Shown here: one piece after another, positions 8,457 to 15,458 of the stretch
How the letters are laid out: every line of letters starts with the position of its first letter
Numbering within the stretch: position 1 is the stretch's first letter
NCBI GenBank assembly: GCA_012514835.1
Contig: JAAYZM010000220.1
Span: 1 to 19,432 of the forward strand
Direction of reading: 5' to 3'
Length of the DNA: 19,432 nt
DNA from: Actinomycetales bacterium
Lineage (GTDB): Bacteria > Actinomycetota > Actinomycetes > Actinomycetales > Cellulomonadaceae
The notes under the pieces: generated by a model
What the model saw: the letters and a program-made list of their open reading frames with translations, nothing else
Told to the model about the DNA's origin: nothing
Databases searched by the model: none
Translations under genes and position numbers: made by a program

Positions 8457-8614
8457 CACTCACCTACCGTCAGCTGGTTGAAGGGGATCAGGGGCGCCAC
8501 CGCGGGGAACACCCACGCAAAGAGCACCCCGACGACGACGGCGCACACCACCACCGTTGTCGCGACGCGCACCCACGTGGGCCCGGGCAGGTGCCGCCAG
8601 ATCCATCCGTACAT
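8456..8614 (-). CDS. Small conserved membrane protein (52 aa)
   Basis: This short gene links sortase to trpG. The product begins MYGWIWRHLPGP, has one strong transmembrane helix (about residues 18-40), and ends with PLIPFNQLTVGE. I recall similar YGWIWRxLPG proteins at this place in other Actinobacteria; no function is known to me. The sequence has two adjacent ATGs (8617 and 8614). The ribosome site AGGAGG (8626-8621) lies three bases before the first and six before the second, so the second is preferred; it overlaps the sortase stop by one base. Its stop overlaps the trpG start by one base. The tight coupling on both sides and coding-like composition support a real gene. Confidence 0.8.
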   Translation of the reverse strand: MYGWIWRHLPGPTWVRVATTVVVCAVVVGVLFAWVFPAVAPLIPFNQLTVGE

Positions 8615-9339
8615 CATGCGCCTCCTGCGAGCTCGGCCGGGATCCCGTCCGCCGTCCACGCCCAGTACTCCATGACCCCGTGCACCACGTACCGCTCGCG
8701 CAGCGAGAACATCGGGTGGCACGAGGTGAGCGTGATGAACCGTTCCGTGGGCTCCGCGCCGATCTCGCCGGGCACGGGCGCCACGACCTCGACCTGGTGG
8801 GGCAGCACCACGAGGTGCTCGGTGACCCGGTAGACGTACCAGACCTCTTCCGTGCGGACCACCACGAGGTCGCCCTCGACCAGCTCGGCGATCTGGTTGA
8901 AGGGCTTGCCGAACGTGACGCGGTGCCCCGCGACGGCGAAGTTGCCGAGCTCGCCGGGCAGCGCGGAGTGCGGGTACCAGCCGATCCCGAGCTGGTCGAG
9001 CGTCCCTGACCGGGTCACGCCCTCGCTCACGGCGCGCTCCCACCCGTCCCCGAACCGGGGCACGATCATGGTCGCGAACGTCTCGGACGGCCCCGGGGTG
9101 TCCACCACGGGTGGCTCACCGGTCTGGGGGTCGGCGATGCCGTCGTCGGGCACCTCGCTCGGTGCGGGCACGGGCGCGGCCCACCCGAGGTCCTCGATGA
9201 TCTGCACCTGGGCGCGCTCGGCCACGACGTCCGTCCACCACAGCTGCCACACCACGAACAGCCCGAGCACCACGCCGGCCGTGATGAGCAGCTCGCCGAG
9301 CACCCCCGTCGCGACGGCGGCGGCCTTGCGCGCGCTCAC
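8614..9339 (-). CDS. Sortase, class E-like transpeptidase
   Basis: This membrane-anchored cysteine transpeptidase attaches secreted proteins to the cell wall. 241 aa: N-terminal membrane helix at about residues 14-34, an outside linker rich in Pro and acidic residues (about 52-90), then the sortase barrel. Catalytic residues are visible as His 139 in AVAGHRVTFG, Cys 207 in TLTSCHP and Arg 216 in RERYVV. The TLTSCHP form and the genomic position near trpG/crgA fit class E (SrtE-like) sortases of high-GC Gram-positives, which usually recognise LAXTG motifs. No substrate gene is adjacent. The GTG at 9339 overlaps the stop of the DUF881 gene by four bases (GTGA), which fixes the start although the frame stays open further upstream. 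Confidence 0.92.
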   Translation of the reverse strand: MSARKAAAVATGVLGELLITAGVVLGLFVVWQLWWTDVVAERAQVQIIEDLGWAAPVPAPSEVPDDGIADPQTGEPPVVDTPGPSETFATMIVPRFGDGWERAVSEGVTRSGTLDQLGIGWYPHSALPGELGNFAVAGHRVTFGKPFNQIAELVEGDLVVVRTEEVWYVYRVTEHLVVLPHQVEVVAPVPGEIGAEPTERFITLTSCHPMFSLRERYVVHGVMEYWAWTADGIPAELAGGA

Positions 9340-10127
9340 CGCCCGCCCGCCAGCGGGTCCAGGGCCGCGGGCTCGACGTCGGCGAACACGTCCACGCCGT
9401 CGGGCACGCGCGCGTAGCGCAGCTCGGTGCCGCCCTCGTGCGCGGGCAGGTCGAGGCGCGGGGGCAGCTGGACGGACCAGCCGAGGCCCACGGCGCCCGC
9501 CCACTCGCGGTAGACGGCCACGGCGGGCGAGGCGTCGAGCGCGGCCCGCAGCACCTCGGGCTCGCCGATCGCGGAGATCGTGTAGGGCGGGGAGTAGACC
9601 TGGCCGTGCAGCAGCAGGACGTTGCCGACGCACCGGATGGCCGAGGTCGTGACGATCCGTTGCCCCTGGATGGCCATGGCCTCGGCGCCGCCGGCCCACA
9701 GGGCGTTGACGACGGCCTCGATGTCCTGCTGGTGCACCACGAGGTCGTCCGGGTGCACGCCGGGGGGCTGGGGCGAGTCCGCGGGGGCGTCGTCGAGCGT
9801 CACCGTGAGCCCGGGCCCGGTGACGGGCGTCCGCCCGGCCGCGCTCGCCGAGCCGACCGTGACGGCGTCGGGCACGTGGTCCTCGTCGAGCCGGTCGGTG
9901 AGGTCGTCCACCTCGGTGCGCAGGGCCTCGGCGTCGGCGGTGAGCTGGCGCACCAGCTCGGTCTCTTCCGCGACGAGGCCCGCGAGGCCGTCCGCGTAGC
10001 GCGACTCGTGCTCGCGCGAGACCTGGGAGTTGACGGCGAACAGCAGCCCCGCGAGGGCGAGCACGCCCACGAGCGCGAGGCTCGTCCGGGGTGCCCGACG
10101 GCGCACGCGTTCACGCCGTTCGCTCAT
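9336..10127 (-). CDS. DUF881 family membrane-anchored protein
   Basis: 263 aa. A basic N-terminus (residues 1-15) is followed by one membrane helix (about 16-33), then a coiled coil (about 38-82, rich in Glu/Leu/Asp heptads) and the DUF881 fold with GPGLTVTLDDAP, VHQQDIEAVVNALWAGGAEAMAIQGQRI, GNVLLLHGQVYSPPYTISAIG. DUF881 proteins occur in Firmicutes and Actinobacteria near division genes (mycobacterial Rv0012 lies in the same place between crgA and trpG), and their role is not settled. The start ATG has a strong ribosome site, GGAGG five bases upstream. First gene of a four-gene operon and divergent from crgA. Confidence 0.9.
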   Translation of the reverse strand: MSERRERVRRRAPRTSLALVGVLALAGLLFAVNSQVSREHESRYADGLAGLVAEETELVRQLTADAEALRTEVDDLTDRLDEDHVPDAVTVGSASAAGRTPVTGPGLTVTLDDAPADSPQPPGVHPDDLVVHQQDIEAVVNALWAGGAEAMAIQGQRIVTTSAIRCVGNVLLLHGQVYSPPYTISAIGEPEVLRAALDASPAVAVYREWAGAVGLGWSVQLPPRLDLPAHEGGTELRYARVPDGVDVFADVEPAALDPLAGGR

Positions 10128-10158
10128 GCCAACCTCCGGACCAGCCGCCTGGAGCCAC

Positions 10159-10165
10159 TACGCTA
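10159..10165. promoter_or_regulatory. Candidate overlapping divergent -10 elements (CTACGCTAG core)
   Basis: In the 99-base gap between the divergent DUF881 and crgA genes, TACGCT (10159-10164, plus) and TAGCGT (10165-10160, minus) both fit TANNNT and share five bases. They would place start sites roughly 25 bases before the DUF881 ATG and 55 before the crgA GTG. No good -35 hexamer is visible for either direction, so this stays a weak prediction. Confidence 0.3.
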
Positions 10166-10226
10166 GTTCACACGTCGCCGGGTCGATGCACAGATTCCCC
10201 GGCTCCCCGGACAGGAGCGTCCCGTA

Positions 10227-10472
10227 GTGCCTGAGTCGAAGAGCCGCAAGAAGGCTTCGTACACCCCGCCGTCGGAGAGCAAGGCGCCCAAGCCGAACGC
10301 GCCGTGGTTCGTCCCCACCATGCTCTCGCTCATGGGCGCGGGCCTGGTGTGGATCGTCGCGACGTACGTGTTCAAGGGCGAGTACCCGATCCCCGGGATC
10401 GGCAACGCCAACCTCATCGTGGGCTTCGTGCTGATCCTCGTGGGGTTCGGCATGATGACGCGCTGGCGCTAG
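10227..10472 (+). CDS. crgA: Cell division protein CrgA
   Basis: This 81-aa membrane protein helps recruit or regulate division proteins (FtsZ, FtsQ, PBPs) at the septum in Actinobacteria. The sequence has the CrgA layout: a basic cytoplasmic head MPESKSRKK, a Pro-rich stretch, PWFVP before the first membrane helix (about residues 31-48), a short outside loop with YPIPGIGNANL, a second helix (about 61-77) and the end MMTRWR. It is slightly shorter than mycobacterial CrgA (93 aa). GTG start, with AGGAG at 10212-10216 ten bases upstream. It lies in the classic crgA position next to the DUF881-trpG genes and faces the rhomboid gene. Confidence 0.95.
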   Translation: MPESKSRKKASYTPPSESKAPKPNAPWFVPTMLSLMGAGLVWIVATYVFKGEYPIPGIGNANLIVGFVLILVGFGMMTRWR

Positions 10473-10484
10473 TCATCCACGGGG

Positions 10485-10505
10485 GTTATCCACACGGTGG
10501 ATAAC
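10485..10505. promoter_or_regulatory. Inverted DnaA-box pair forming a hairpin
   Basis: TTATCCACA at 10486-10494 matches the DnaA nonamer exactly. The complement of 10496-10504 reads TTATCCACC, eight of nine. Together they form a 9-bp stem, GTTATCCAC / GTGGATAAC, with a three-base spacer. A third partial box, TCATCCACG (7 of 9), lies at 10473-10481. The site sits 12 bases after crgA and could bind DnaA or act as part of a terminator. Confidence 0.55.
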
Positions 10506-10518
10506 TACACGGGTGTAA

Positions 10519-10546
10519 CTCCACAGGTGTGAGCAACCCTGTGGAG
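10519..10546. terminator. Hairpin between convergent crgA and rhomboid genes
   Basis: A perfect 9-bp stem, CTCCACAGG (10519-10527) with CCTGTGGAG (10538-10546), has a ten-base loop and sits 11 bases past the rhomboid stop on the minus strand. There is no T-tract. Its position between converging genes suggests a bidirectional terminator, together with the hairpin at 10485-10505. Confidence 0.55.
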
Positions 10547-10557
10547 GGTCGCCACCC

Positions 10558-11481
10558 CTACAGGACCAGGCGCAGGTGCTCCGCGTACCCGGGGCCCAGG
10601 AGGTCCGTGGTCGCACCGAAGCGCCACAGGGCCAGGGCGACGAGGACGACGACGACGGCGCCCACCGCGACCCAGCTCACGAGCTGACGCTTCTCCTTGG
10701 GCGCGAACGCGAACGCCGCGCCGAGGGCCGCACCCACCACGAGCCCGCCGAGGTGGCCCTGCCACGACACGTTCGGCACCACGAACCCGAACACGGCGTT
10801 GATCGCGAAGAACACGAGGATCTGCGACACGTTGCGCTCGAGGCGCCGCAGCACGATCAGCAGGGCGCCGAACAGGCCGAACACCGCGCCGGACGCCCCG
10901 ATCGTGGCCGTGACGAAGTCCGCGCTGATCATGGTCTCGCCGCCGTCGGTCACGAGCGGCGGGGAGAGCAGCAGCACGGCCGTGGAGCCACCGAGCGCCG
11001 CGGCGAGGTAGAGCCCGACGAAGCGCGCCCGGCCGAGCAGCTCCTCGAGGAACGGGCCCACGAGCCAGAGCATGTACATGTTGGCGGCGATGTGCAGGAA
11101 GTTCGACTGGCTGTGCAGGAACGCCGAGGTGAGGAAGCGGTAAGGCTCGAGCTCCGCGAAGGCGGGCACGAACCCGAGCTCGAACCACAGGTCGGGGATC
11201 GCCAGCTGGGCCACGAAGGCCGCTACGCACAGGCCCATGATCGTGTAGGTGACCACGGGCGGGCCGCCTCGCAACCGCGCTCCGAGCGCCGAGCGGGTCG
11301 CGGGAGAGCGGGCCTCGCGCACGCAGTCGACGCACTGCACGCCCACGGCGGCCTGGACCTGGCACTCGGGGCACGCGGGCCGGCCGCAGCGCTGGCAGCG
11401 CACGTAGGAGACGCGGTCGGGGTGCCGCGGGCACACCGGAGGCTGGTCCGGGGCGCCCGCGGCGGGGTCGAGCGAGCTCAT
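10558..11481 (-). CDS. Rhomboid family intramembrane serine protease with N-terminal zinc ribbon
   Basis: 307 aa. Residues 17-53 carry a B-box-like zinc-binding module with cysteines at 17, 29, 32, 37, 40, 50 and 53 and histidine at 20. The six-helix rhomboid domain follows (about 77-262). Active-site residues are visible: His 130 and Asn 134 in HIAANMYMLW, serine 197 in GASGAVFG, and His 243 in QGHLGG. A seventh membrane helix lies near the C-terminus. It cleaves substrates within the membrane; substrates in Actinobacteria are largely unknown. It starts ten bases after ppiA, so both are probably co-transcribed; the pairing of ppiA and rhomboid near crgA is common in Actinobacteria. Confidence 0.93.
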   Translation of the reverse strand: MSSLDPAAGAPDQPPVCPRHPDRVSYVRCQRCGRPACPECQVQAAVGVQCVDCVREARSPATRSALGARLRGGPPVVTYTIMGLCVAAFVAQLAIPDLWFELGFVPAFAELEPYRFLTSAFLHSQSNFLHIAANMYMLWLVGPFLEELLGRARFVGLYLAAALGGSTAVLLLSPPLVTDGGETMISADFVTATIGASGAVFGLFGALLIVLRRLERNVSQILVFFAINAVFGFVVPNVSWQGHLGGLVVGAALGAAFAFAPKEKRQLVSWVAVGAVVVVLVALALWRFGATTDLLGPGYAEHLRLVL

Positions 11482-11491
11482 GGGGCCTGGC

Positions 11492-12031
11492 TCAGTCCTC
11501 GATCGTGACCGAGTTGATGACCACGTCCGTGCGGGGGCGGTCGCCCGCGCCCGTGGGTGTGGTGGCGATCGCGTCCACGACGGCCCGTGACGCGTCGTCG
11601 GCCACCTTGCCGAAGATCGTGTGCTTGCCGTTGAGGTGCGGTGTGGGCGTGACGGAGATGAAGAACTGCGAGCCGTTGGTGCCGCCCACCTTGCCCGTGA
11701 CCGGGTTGAGGCGCTTGCCGGCGTTGGCCATGGCGAGCAGGTAGGGCTCGGAGAACGTGAGCTCGGGGTGGATCTCGTCGTCGAAGTCGTAGCCCGGGCC
11801 GCCCGTGCCGCGGCCCAGCGGGTCGCCGCCCTGGATCATGAAGCCCGCGATGACGCGGTGGAAGATCACCCCGTTGTACAGCGGGTCGTTCGACTCGGCG
11901 CCGGTGGCGGGGTCCGTCCACGTCTTGGTGCCCGTGGCGAGACCCGTGAAGTTGGCGACCGTGGTCGGTGCGTGGTTCGGGAACAGCTCGATGCGGATGT
12001 CCCCGGCGGTGGTGTGCAGAGTTGCGAACAT
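11492..12031 (-). CDS. ppiA: Peptidyl-prolyl cis-trans isomerase, cyclophilin type
   Basis: This cytoplasmic cyclophilin catalyses proline cis-trans isomerisation during protein folding; no signal peptide is seen. 179 aa from the chosen start. Conserved active-site stretches are VIFHRVIAGFMIQGGD (Arg 59, Phe 63, Gln 66) and GTNGSQFFIS, with LNGKHTIFGKV near the C-terminus. Two in-frame ATGs exist, at 12040 and 12031. The purine run GAAAGGA on the minus strand overlaps the first ATG, so it is too close to serve it, but lies about eight bases before the second, which is why 12031 is preferred; the longer form would be 182 aa. Upstream gene of the ppiA-rhomboid pair. Confidence 0.93.
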   Translation of the reverse strand: MFATLHTTAGDIRIELFPNHAPTTVANFTGLATGTKTWTDPATGAESNDPLYNGVIFHRVIAGFMIQGGDPLGRGTGGPGYDFDDEIHPELTFSEPYLLAMANAGKRLNPVTGKVGGTNGSQFFISVTPTPHLNGKHTIFGKVADDASRAVVDAIATTPTGAGDRPRTDVVINSVTIED

Positions 12032-12136
12032 GGGCGCCATCCTTTCACGTCATGGCCCAGGTCCCATGGGCAATGCGCCGCCGCAGGTGGCAGAGTGGTG
12101 ACGAGGAAGACTGCCCGCCGATCTCTGGGGAGAACC

Positions 12137-12868
12137 ATGTTCGACAAGATCCGCCACGCCGCCGAGAAGCAGCTCGACAGCGACACGGCCGCCAAGGCCG
12201 CCGCGACGGCCAAGGACGCGGCCGTGCACGCCAAGGAGTGGGGCGAGCCCAAGATCGACGCGTTCCTCGAGTGGTTCGTCCCCCGCGTGGAGAAGGCGTA
12301 CCAGGACGGCGTGTAGGCCGCCGCACCGCGCGTCGAGAAGGCCGCGGAGAAGGCCGGCCCCGCGATCGACACCGCGCACGACAAGATCGTGGACGAGCTG
12401 CTGCCCCGCCTCGTGGCCGCCGTGAACGCGGCCGCCGCGCACGCGGACGCGAGCGCGGACAAGATCGCGTCCGTGGCTCAGGAGGCCGTCGCGAAGGTCG
12501 AGAAGGAGCAGAAGGGCTCGAGCACGGGCGCCAAGGTGTTCTGGATCTCCGCCGCGGCCGCCGCCGGTGCCGCCGCGTACGTCGCGTGGCGCCGCTCGCA
12601 GCCCCAGCACGACCCGTGGGCCGAGCCGTGGGACGAGGACGAGGACTTCTCCGCCGAGTTCAAGAGCTCGGTGGGCGACGCGGCCGACGCGATCGGTGAG
12701 GCCGCGGGCACCGCCGTCGCGAGGGGCCGCGAGGCCGGGGCGAAGGCCGCCGAGCTCGCCGCCGAGGCCAAGGAGAGCGTCGACGAGCTGATCGACGAGG
12801 CGAAGGACAAGGTCAAGAAGGCCACCGCGCGCCGCAAGCCCGCGACGGACACCGACCTCGACGCCTGA
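12137..12868 (+). pseudogene. Helical membrane-associated protein, interrupted by in-frame TAG
   Basis: From the ATG at 12137 (ribosome site GGGGAG, four bases upstream) the frame reads 59 codons, meets TAG at 12314-12316, and continues open in the same frame to TGA at 12866-12868, 243 positions in all. Both halves have the same character: Ala/Lys/Glu-rich amphipathic helices (DTAAKAAATAKDAA before; PRVEKAAEKAGPAIDTAHDK after). PRVEK occurs on both sides of the stop. The downstream half has one membrane helix followed by VAWRRSQPQHDPWAEPWDEDED, a stretch I recall from conserved Micrococcales proteins, and more lysine/alanine helices. Function unknown. One base change at the TAG (for example from AAG, CAG or GAG) restores one protein. 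No good ribosome site precedes the second half. It may be a recent nonsense mutation or a sequence error. Confidence 0.75.
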
Positions 12869-13003
12869 CCCTGTCGGGAGGGCGCGGGTTCTTGCGGGGG
12901 GTCCGTTGCGGTTGGAGCACGATCCTGTGCGGGCTTGGTGAGTGACCCGATCGTGACCTGCAGATCCTGACCACGGGTGCTCTCGGGCTGCTACTAGTGG
13001 TCC

Positions 13004-14002
13004 ATGAGAATCCATCAGGGGTTGGCAGGGGCAGTTCTTCTCGCGCTCGCGCTCGCCGGGTGCTCGTCAGCGGCGTCCACCACGGAGCCCGCGGCGGACA
13101 TGGCGAGCGTGGTCGAGTCCGGGGCGGACGGGGGCATGGAGTACGCCCTCGACGAGTCCGGCGAAGGGGGTGGCGGCGTCGAGCGCGTCGCTGCCACACC
13201 GCAGCACGTCATCGTCGAGGGCTACATGACCGTGGTGGTCGACGAGCCCACCGAGACGGTCTCGCAGGTCACGGACCTCGTGGCGAAGGCCGGCGGCTAC
13301 GTCGAGTCCCGCTCCGAGCGGGCACCCACCGAGGACAGCAAGGGCAGGGCGACCCTCGTCCTGCGCCTGCCCGCGGACGGCGTCGAGGGCACGCTCGACG
13401 CGATCGCGGCGCTCGGCGAGCTCGCGGACCGCAACACGACCGCGACGGACGTCACGATGCAGGTGACGGACCTCGACGCGCGGATCACCGCGCTCGAGAC
13501 GTCGATCGACCGACTCCTCGAGATGCTCGCGGCGGCACAGCGCACCGAGGACCTCATCACGATCGAGCGCACGCTCCAGGAGCGCCAGAGCGACCTCGAG
13601 TCCTTCAAGGCCCAGCGCCTCGCGCTCGGCAACCGGGTGGCCCTCGCGACGATCGAGCTCGAGCTCACCACCGACCCGCCCCCGCCCACGGTGGGCCCCG
13701 GCGGCTTCTGGCCCGGCGTCGTGTCCGGCTGGAACTCCCTCGTGGACACGCTGCGTGGCGCGTCCGTCGTCGTCGGCGTCCTGCTCCCGTGGCTCGTGTT
13801 CTTCGGGGTCATCGCGGGCGTCGTGATCCCGCTCGTGCGCCGCGCCCGGCGGCGCCGGCCCCCGAAGGCCGCGCGTCCCGTCGCACCGTTCCCGTACGGC
13901 GGGCAGCCCGTCCCGCAGCCCGCTCCCGCCGCACCGCAACCGCCCGCGGAGCCCGAGCCGGACGCCTCACCCGAGGCGAAGCAGGCCCAGGACGGCGTCT
14001 AG
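13004..14002 (+). CDS. DUF4349 domain lipoprotein
   Basis: 332 aa. The N-terminus is a lipoprotein signal with lipobox LAGC and Cys 20. A low-complexity linker (about 21-65) precedes the DUF4349 domain (about 66-280): a strand region with VIVEGYMTVVVDEP and GGYVESRSE, then VLRLPADGVEGTLDAIAALGEL, a coiled coil (about 155-205, including TALETSIDRLLEMLAAAQ), and strands ending in ATIELELTT. One membrane helix lies at about 254-278, followed by RRARRRR and a Pro/Ala-rich cytoplasmic tail. DUF4349 proteins are cell-surface proteins of unknown role. Having both a lipid anchor and a C-terminal membrane helix is usual for the family. No Shine-Dalgarno is visible before this ATG. Its TAG stop directly abuts the stop of the convergent xylanase gene. 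Confidence 0.88.
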   Translation: MRIHQGLAGAVLLALALAGCSSAASTTEPAADMASVVESGADGGMEYALDESGEGGGGVERVAATPQHVIVEGYMTVVVDEPTETVSQVTDLVAKAGGYVESRSERAPTEDSKGRATLVLRLPADGVEGTLDAIAALGELADRNTTATDVTMQVTDLDARITALETSIDRLLEMLAAAQRTEDLITIERTLQERQSDLESFKAQRLALGNRVALATIELELTTDPPPPTVGPGGFWPGVVSGWNSLVDTLRGASVVVGVLLPWLVFFGVIAGVVIPLVRRARRRRPPKAARPVAPFPYGGQPVPQPAPAAPQPPAEPEPDASPEAKQAQDGV

Positions 14003-15301
14003 TCAGGAAAGGCGTACCGACGACGACGGCGCCCCCGGGGCGATGCGGAAGCTCGCCGCACCCGCCCCGGAGCGGACCTCGTAGTCACCGAACCAGCCGG
14101 TGACCTCGAGGGCGCCGTCGTCGTCGGTCTGCATGCGGGTGGGCGCGAGCCACCACTCGCCGCGCACCAGGTCGCGCAGGGCGTGGTACGAGGGCTTGGT
14201 GGTGCCGTCGGCACGCACGAGGCCGCCGGGTGCGTTGAGCCAGCCGCCGTCCTCGAGACCCCAGTACGTGATCGACTCGACCAGCGGGTGGGCGAGCAGG
14301 CCGCGGTAGTGGCGCACGATCTCGTCCGCCTGGCGCGCCTCGCCCTCGGGCGTGGACGGCCACTAGGTGACCTGGTGGTCGTTGAGGTCCTCGATGTGCG
14401 CGGGCATGAGGTCGCCCGAGAGCAGGGTGACCTCCGTGAAGTGCAGGGGCAGGCCGTAGCGCGAGAAGCGGTCCAGCACGCGCTCGATCTTCTCCTCGCC
14501 CCACCAGCCCTGGTGCATGTGGGACTGCAGGCCGAGCGCGTCGATCTCGATGCCCGCCTCGAGCGCGCCCTCGATGAGGCACTCGTACGCGGTGGACATG
14601 TCGAAGTCGTTGAGCAGCAGGCGAACGCGCGGGTTCGCGGCGCGAGCCTCCTCGAACGCGAGCCGCATCATGTGGAAGCGGCCCCGCTCGCGAGCGAGGC
14701 GCGTGATCGCGTTGTCGTCCTTGTCGAACACGGGCATGATCACGACCTCGTTGATCGCGTCCCACGAGTCCACGAGCCCGGCCATGTCACTCACCTCGCG
14801 GCGCACGCGCTCGCGCAGCAGCTGCTCGACCTCGTCCGTGGGCAGCGGCTTGAGCCAACGCGGCTGGACCGTGTGCCACACGAGCGGGTGGCCCTTGGTG
14901 CGCACGCCGCGCTCGGCGAACCAGCGGGCGGACGCCTGGAGGGCCGTCGTCTGGGGCGCCCCGCGCTCGCCCTCGAAGAAGCCCCAGTAGAAGGGCAGGG
15001 TCGCCGTGTCGAACAGGTCGAGCCACTGCGCGGCGACGCGCGGGTCCGGTTCGGCGCCAGCCCGCCTCGCGCCGTCGGCGGCGTTCGAACGCAGGCTGGG
15101 GACGTCGCCCGCCTCCGACTCGACCGTGCCCACGAAGCCCGGCGAGATGCACGCGAACTGGACGTCGTGGCGCACCTGGGCGACCTCGACCTCCCGGCGC
15201 GCGAGGGGGGCGCCGTCGGCCCCCGTGACGGTGAGCCGGGTGGTGCCGCTGCGGTGCGCGAGGCTCGGGTCTGACTGGAAGCTGTGGTTCAGGGCGGGCA
15301 C
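14003..15301 (-). pseudogene. GH10 endo-1,4-beta-xylanase-like gene, interrupted by in-frame TAG
   Basis: The frame opens at GTG 15301 (GAGGAG four bases upstream), reads 312 codons, meets TAG at 14365-14363, and stays open in the same frame for 119 more codons to TGA. GH10 features before the stop: GHPLVWH at 137-143, WDAINE with acid/base Glu 185, LLLNDFD at 228-234, LQSHMHQGWW at 258-267, and nucleophile Glu 290 in HFTEVTL. After the stop come WPSTPEGEARQADEIVRHYRG, ITYWGLEDGGWLN and a small beta domain, all expected of the final barrel strands and C-terminus. A truncated product would keep both catalytic glutamates but lose the last barrel unit, so it is probably inactive. No signal peptide is evident, which suggests an intracellular enzyme acting on imported xylo-oligosaccharides. 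A LacI-type operator overlaps its leader. Confidence 0.85.
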
Positions 15302-15311
15302 GGTACTCCTC

Positions 15312-15327
15312 GAGAAAGCGCTTGATC
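15312..15327 (-). promoter_or_regulatory. LacI-family-type operator upstream of the GH10 gene
   Basis: The palindrome AAGCGCTT (15316-15323), within AGAAAGCGCTTGAT, fits the NAAnCGnTTN pattern of LacI-family sugar repressor sites with a central CG. It lies ten bases upstream of the GTG, beside the ribosome site and just downstream of the candidate -10, where a bound repressor would block transcription. This suits a carbohydrate-induced glycosidase. No LacI-type regulator is in the window. Confidence 0.5.
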
Positions 15328-15329
15328 CC

Positions 15330-15335
15330 AGCCTA
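15330..15335 (-). promoter_or_regulatory. Candidate -10 element (TAGGCT) of the GH10 gene
   Basis: On the minus strand TAGGCT fits TANNNT and ends 28 bases before the GTG, leaving space for a short leader with the GAGGAG ribosome site. The start site would fall inside the AAGCGCTT operator. No convincing -35 is seen at the usual distance. Confidence 0.35.
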
Positions 15336-15397
15336 GGGGTGGCTCGCGAGCATCCCGACCATGGCAACGTCTCGGCAAGGCGCGGTTCGGGTGGTAT

Positions 15398-15420
15398 GGG
15401 CGATAACGCCCTTGTAGGGT
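15398..15420 (+). promoter_or_regulatory. Candidate promoter with GGGCG-ATAA-CGCCC palindrome
   Basis: TAGGGT at 15415-15420 is a candidate -10 for the gene at 15459, leaving a leader of about 32 bases. Immediately upstream, GGGCG (15398-15402) and CGCCC (15407-15411) form an inverted repeat around ATAA in the -35 to -10 spacer, a usual place for a repressor site. No known regulator motif is recognised. Confidence 0.3.
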
Positions 15421-15458
15421 GACCGGGCACACAGTTCCGGTTCAAAGGGGTCTATCCC

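Noticed and set aside
12314..14365. Recoding of TAG as a sense codon in this organism
   Set aside because: TAG is the plausible natural stop of pknA, crgA, rhomboid, DUF4349, the secreted protein and the P-loop gene in this same window.
15302..15445. Longer start for the GH10 protein at 15445
   Set aside because: The extra residues have no GH10 or signal-peptide character, and GTG at 15301 has GAGGAG directly upstream.
15430..15456. tRNA-like GGTTCAA stretch before the secreted-protein gene
   Set aside because: No acceptor, D or anticodon arms can be built around it.
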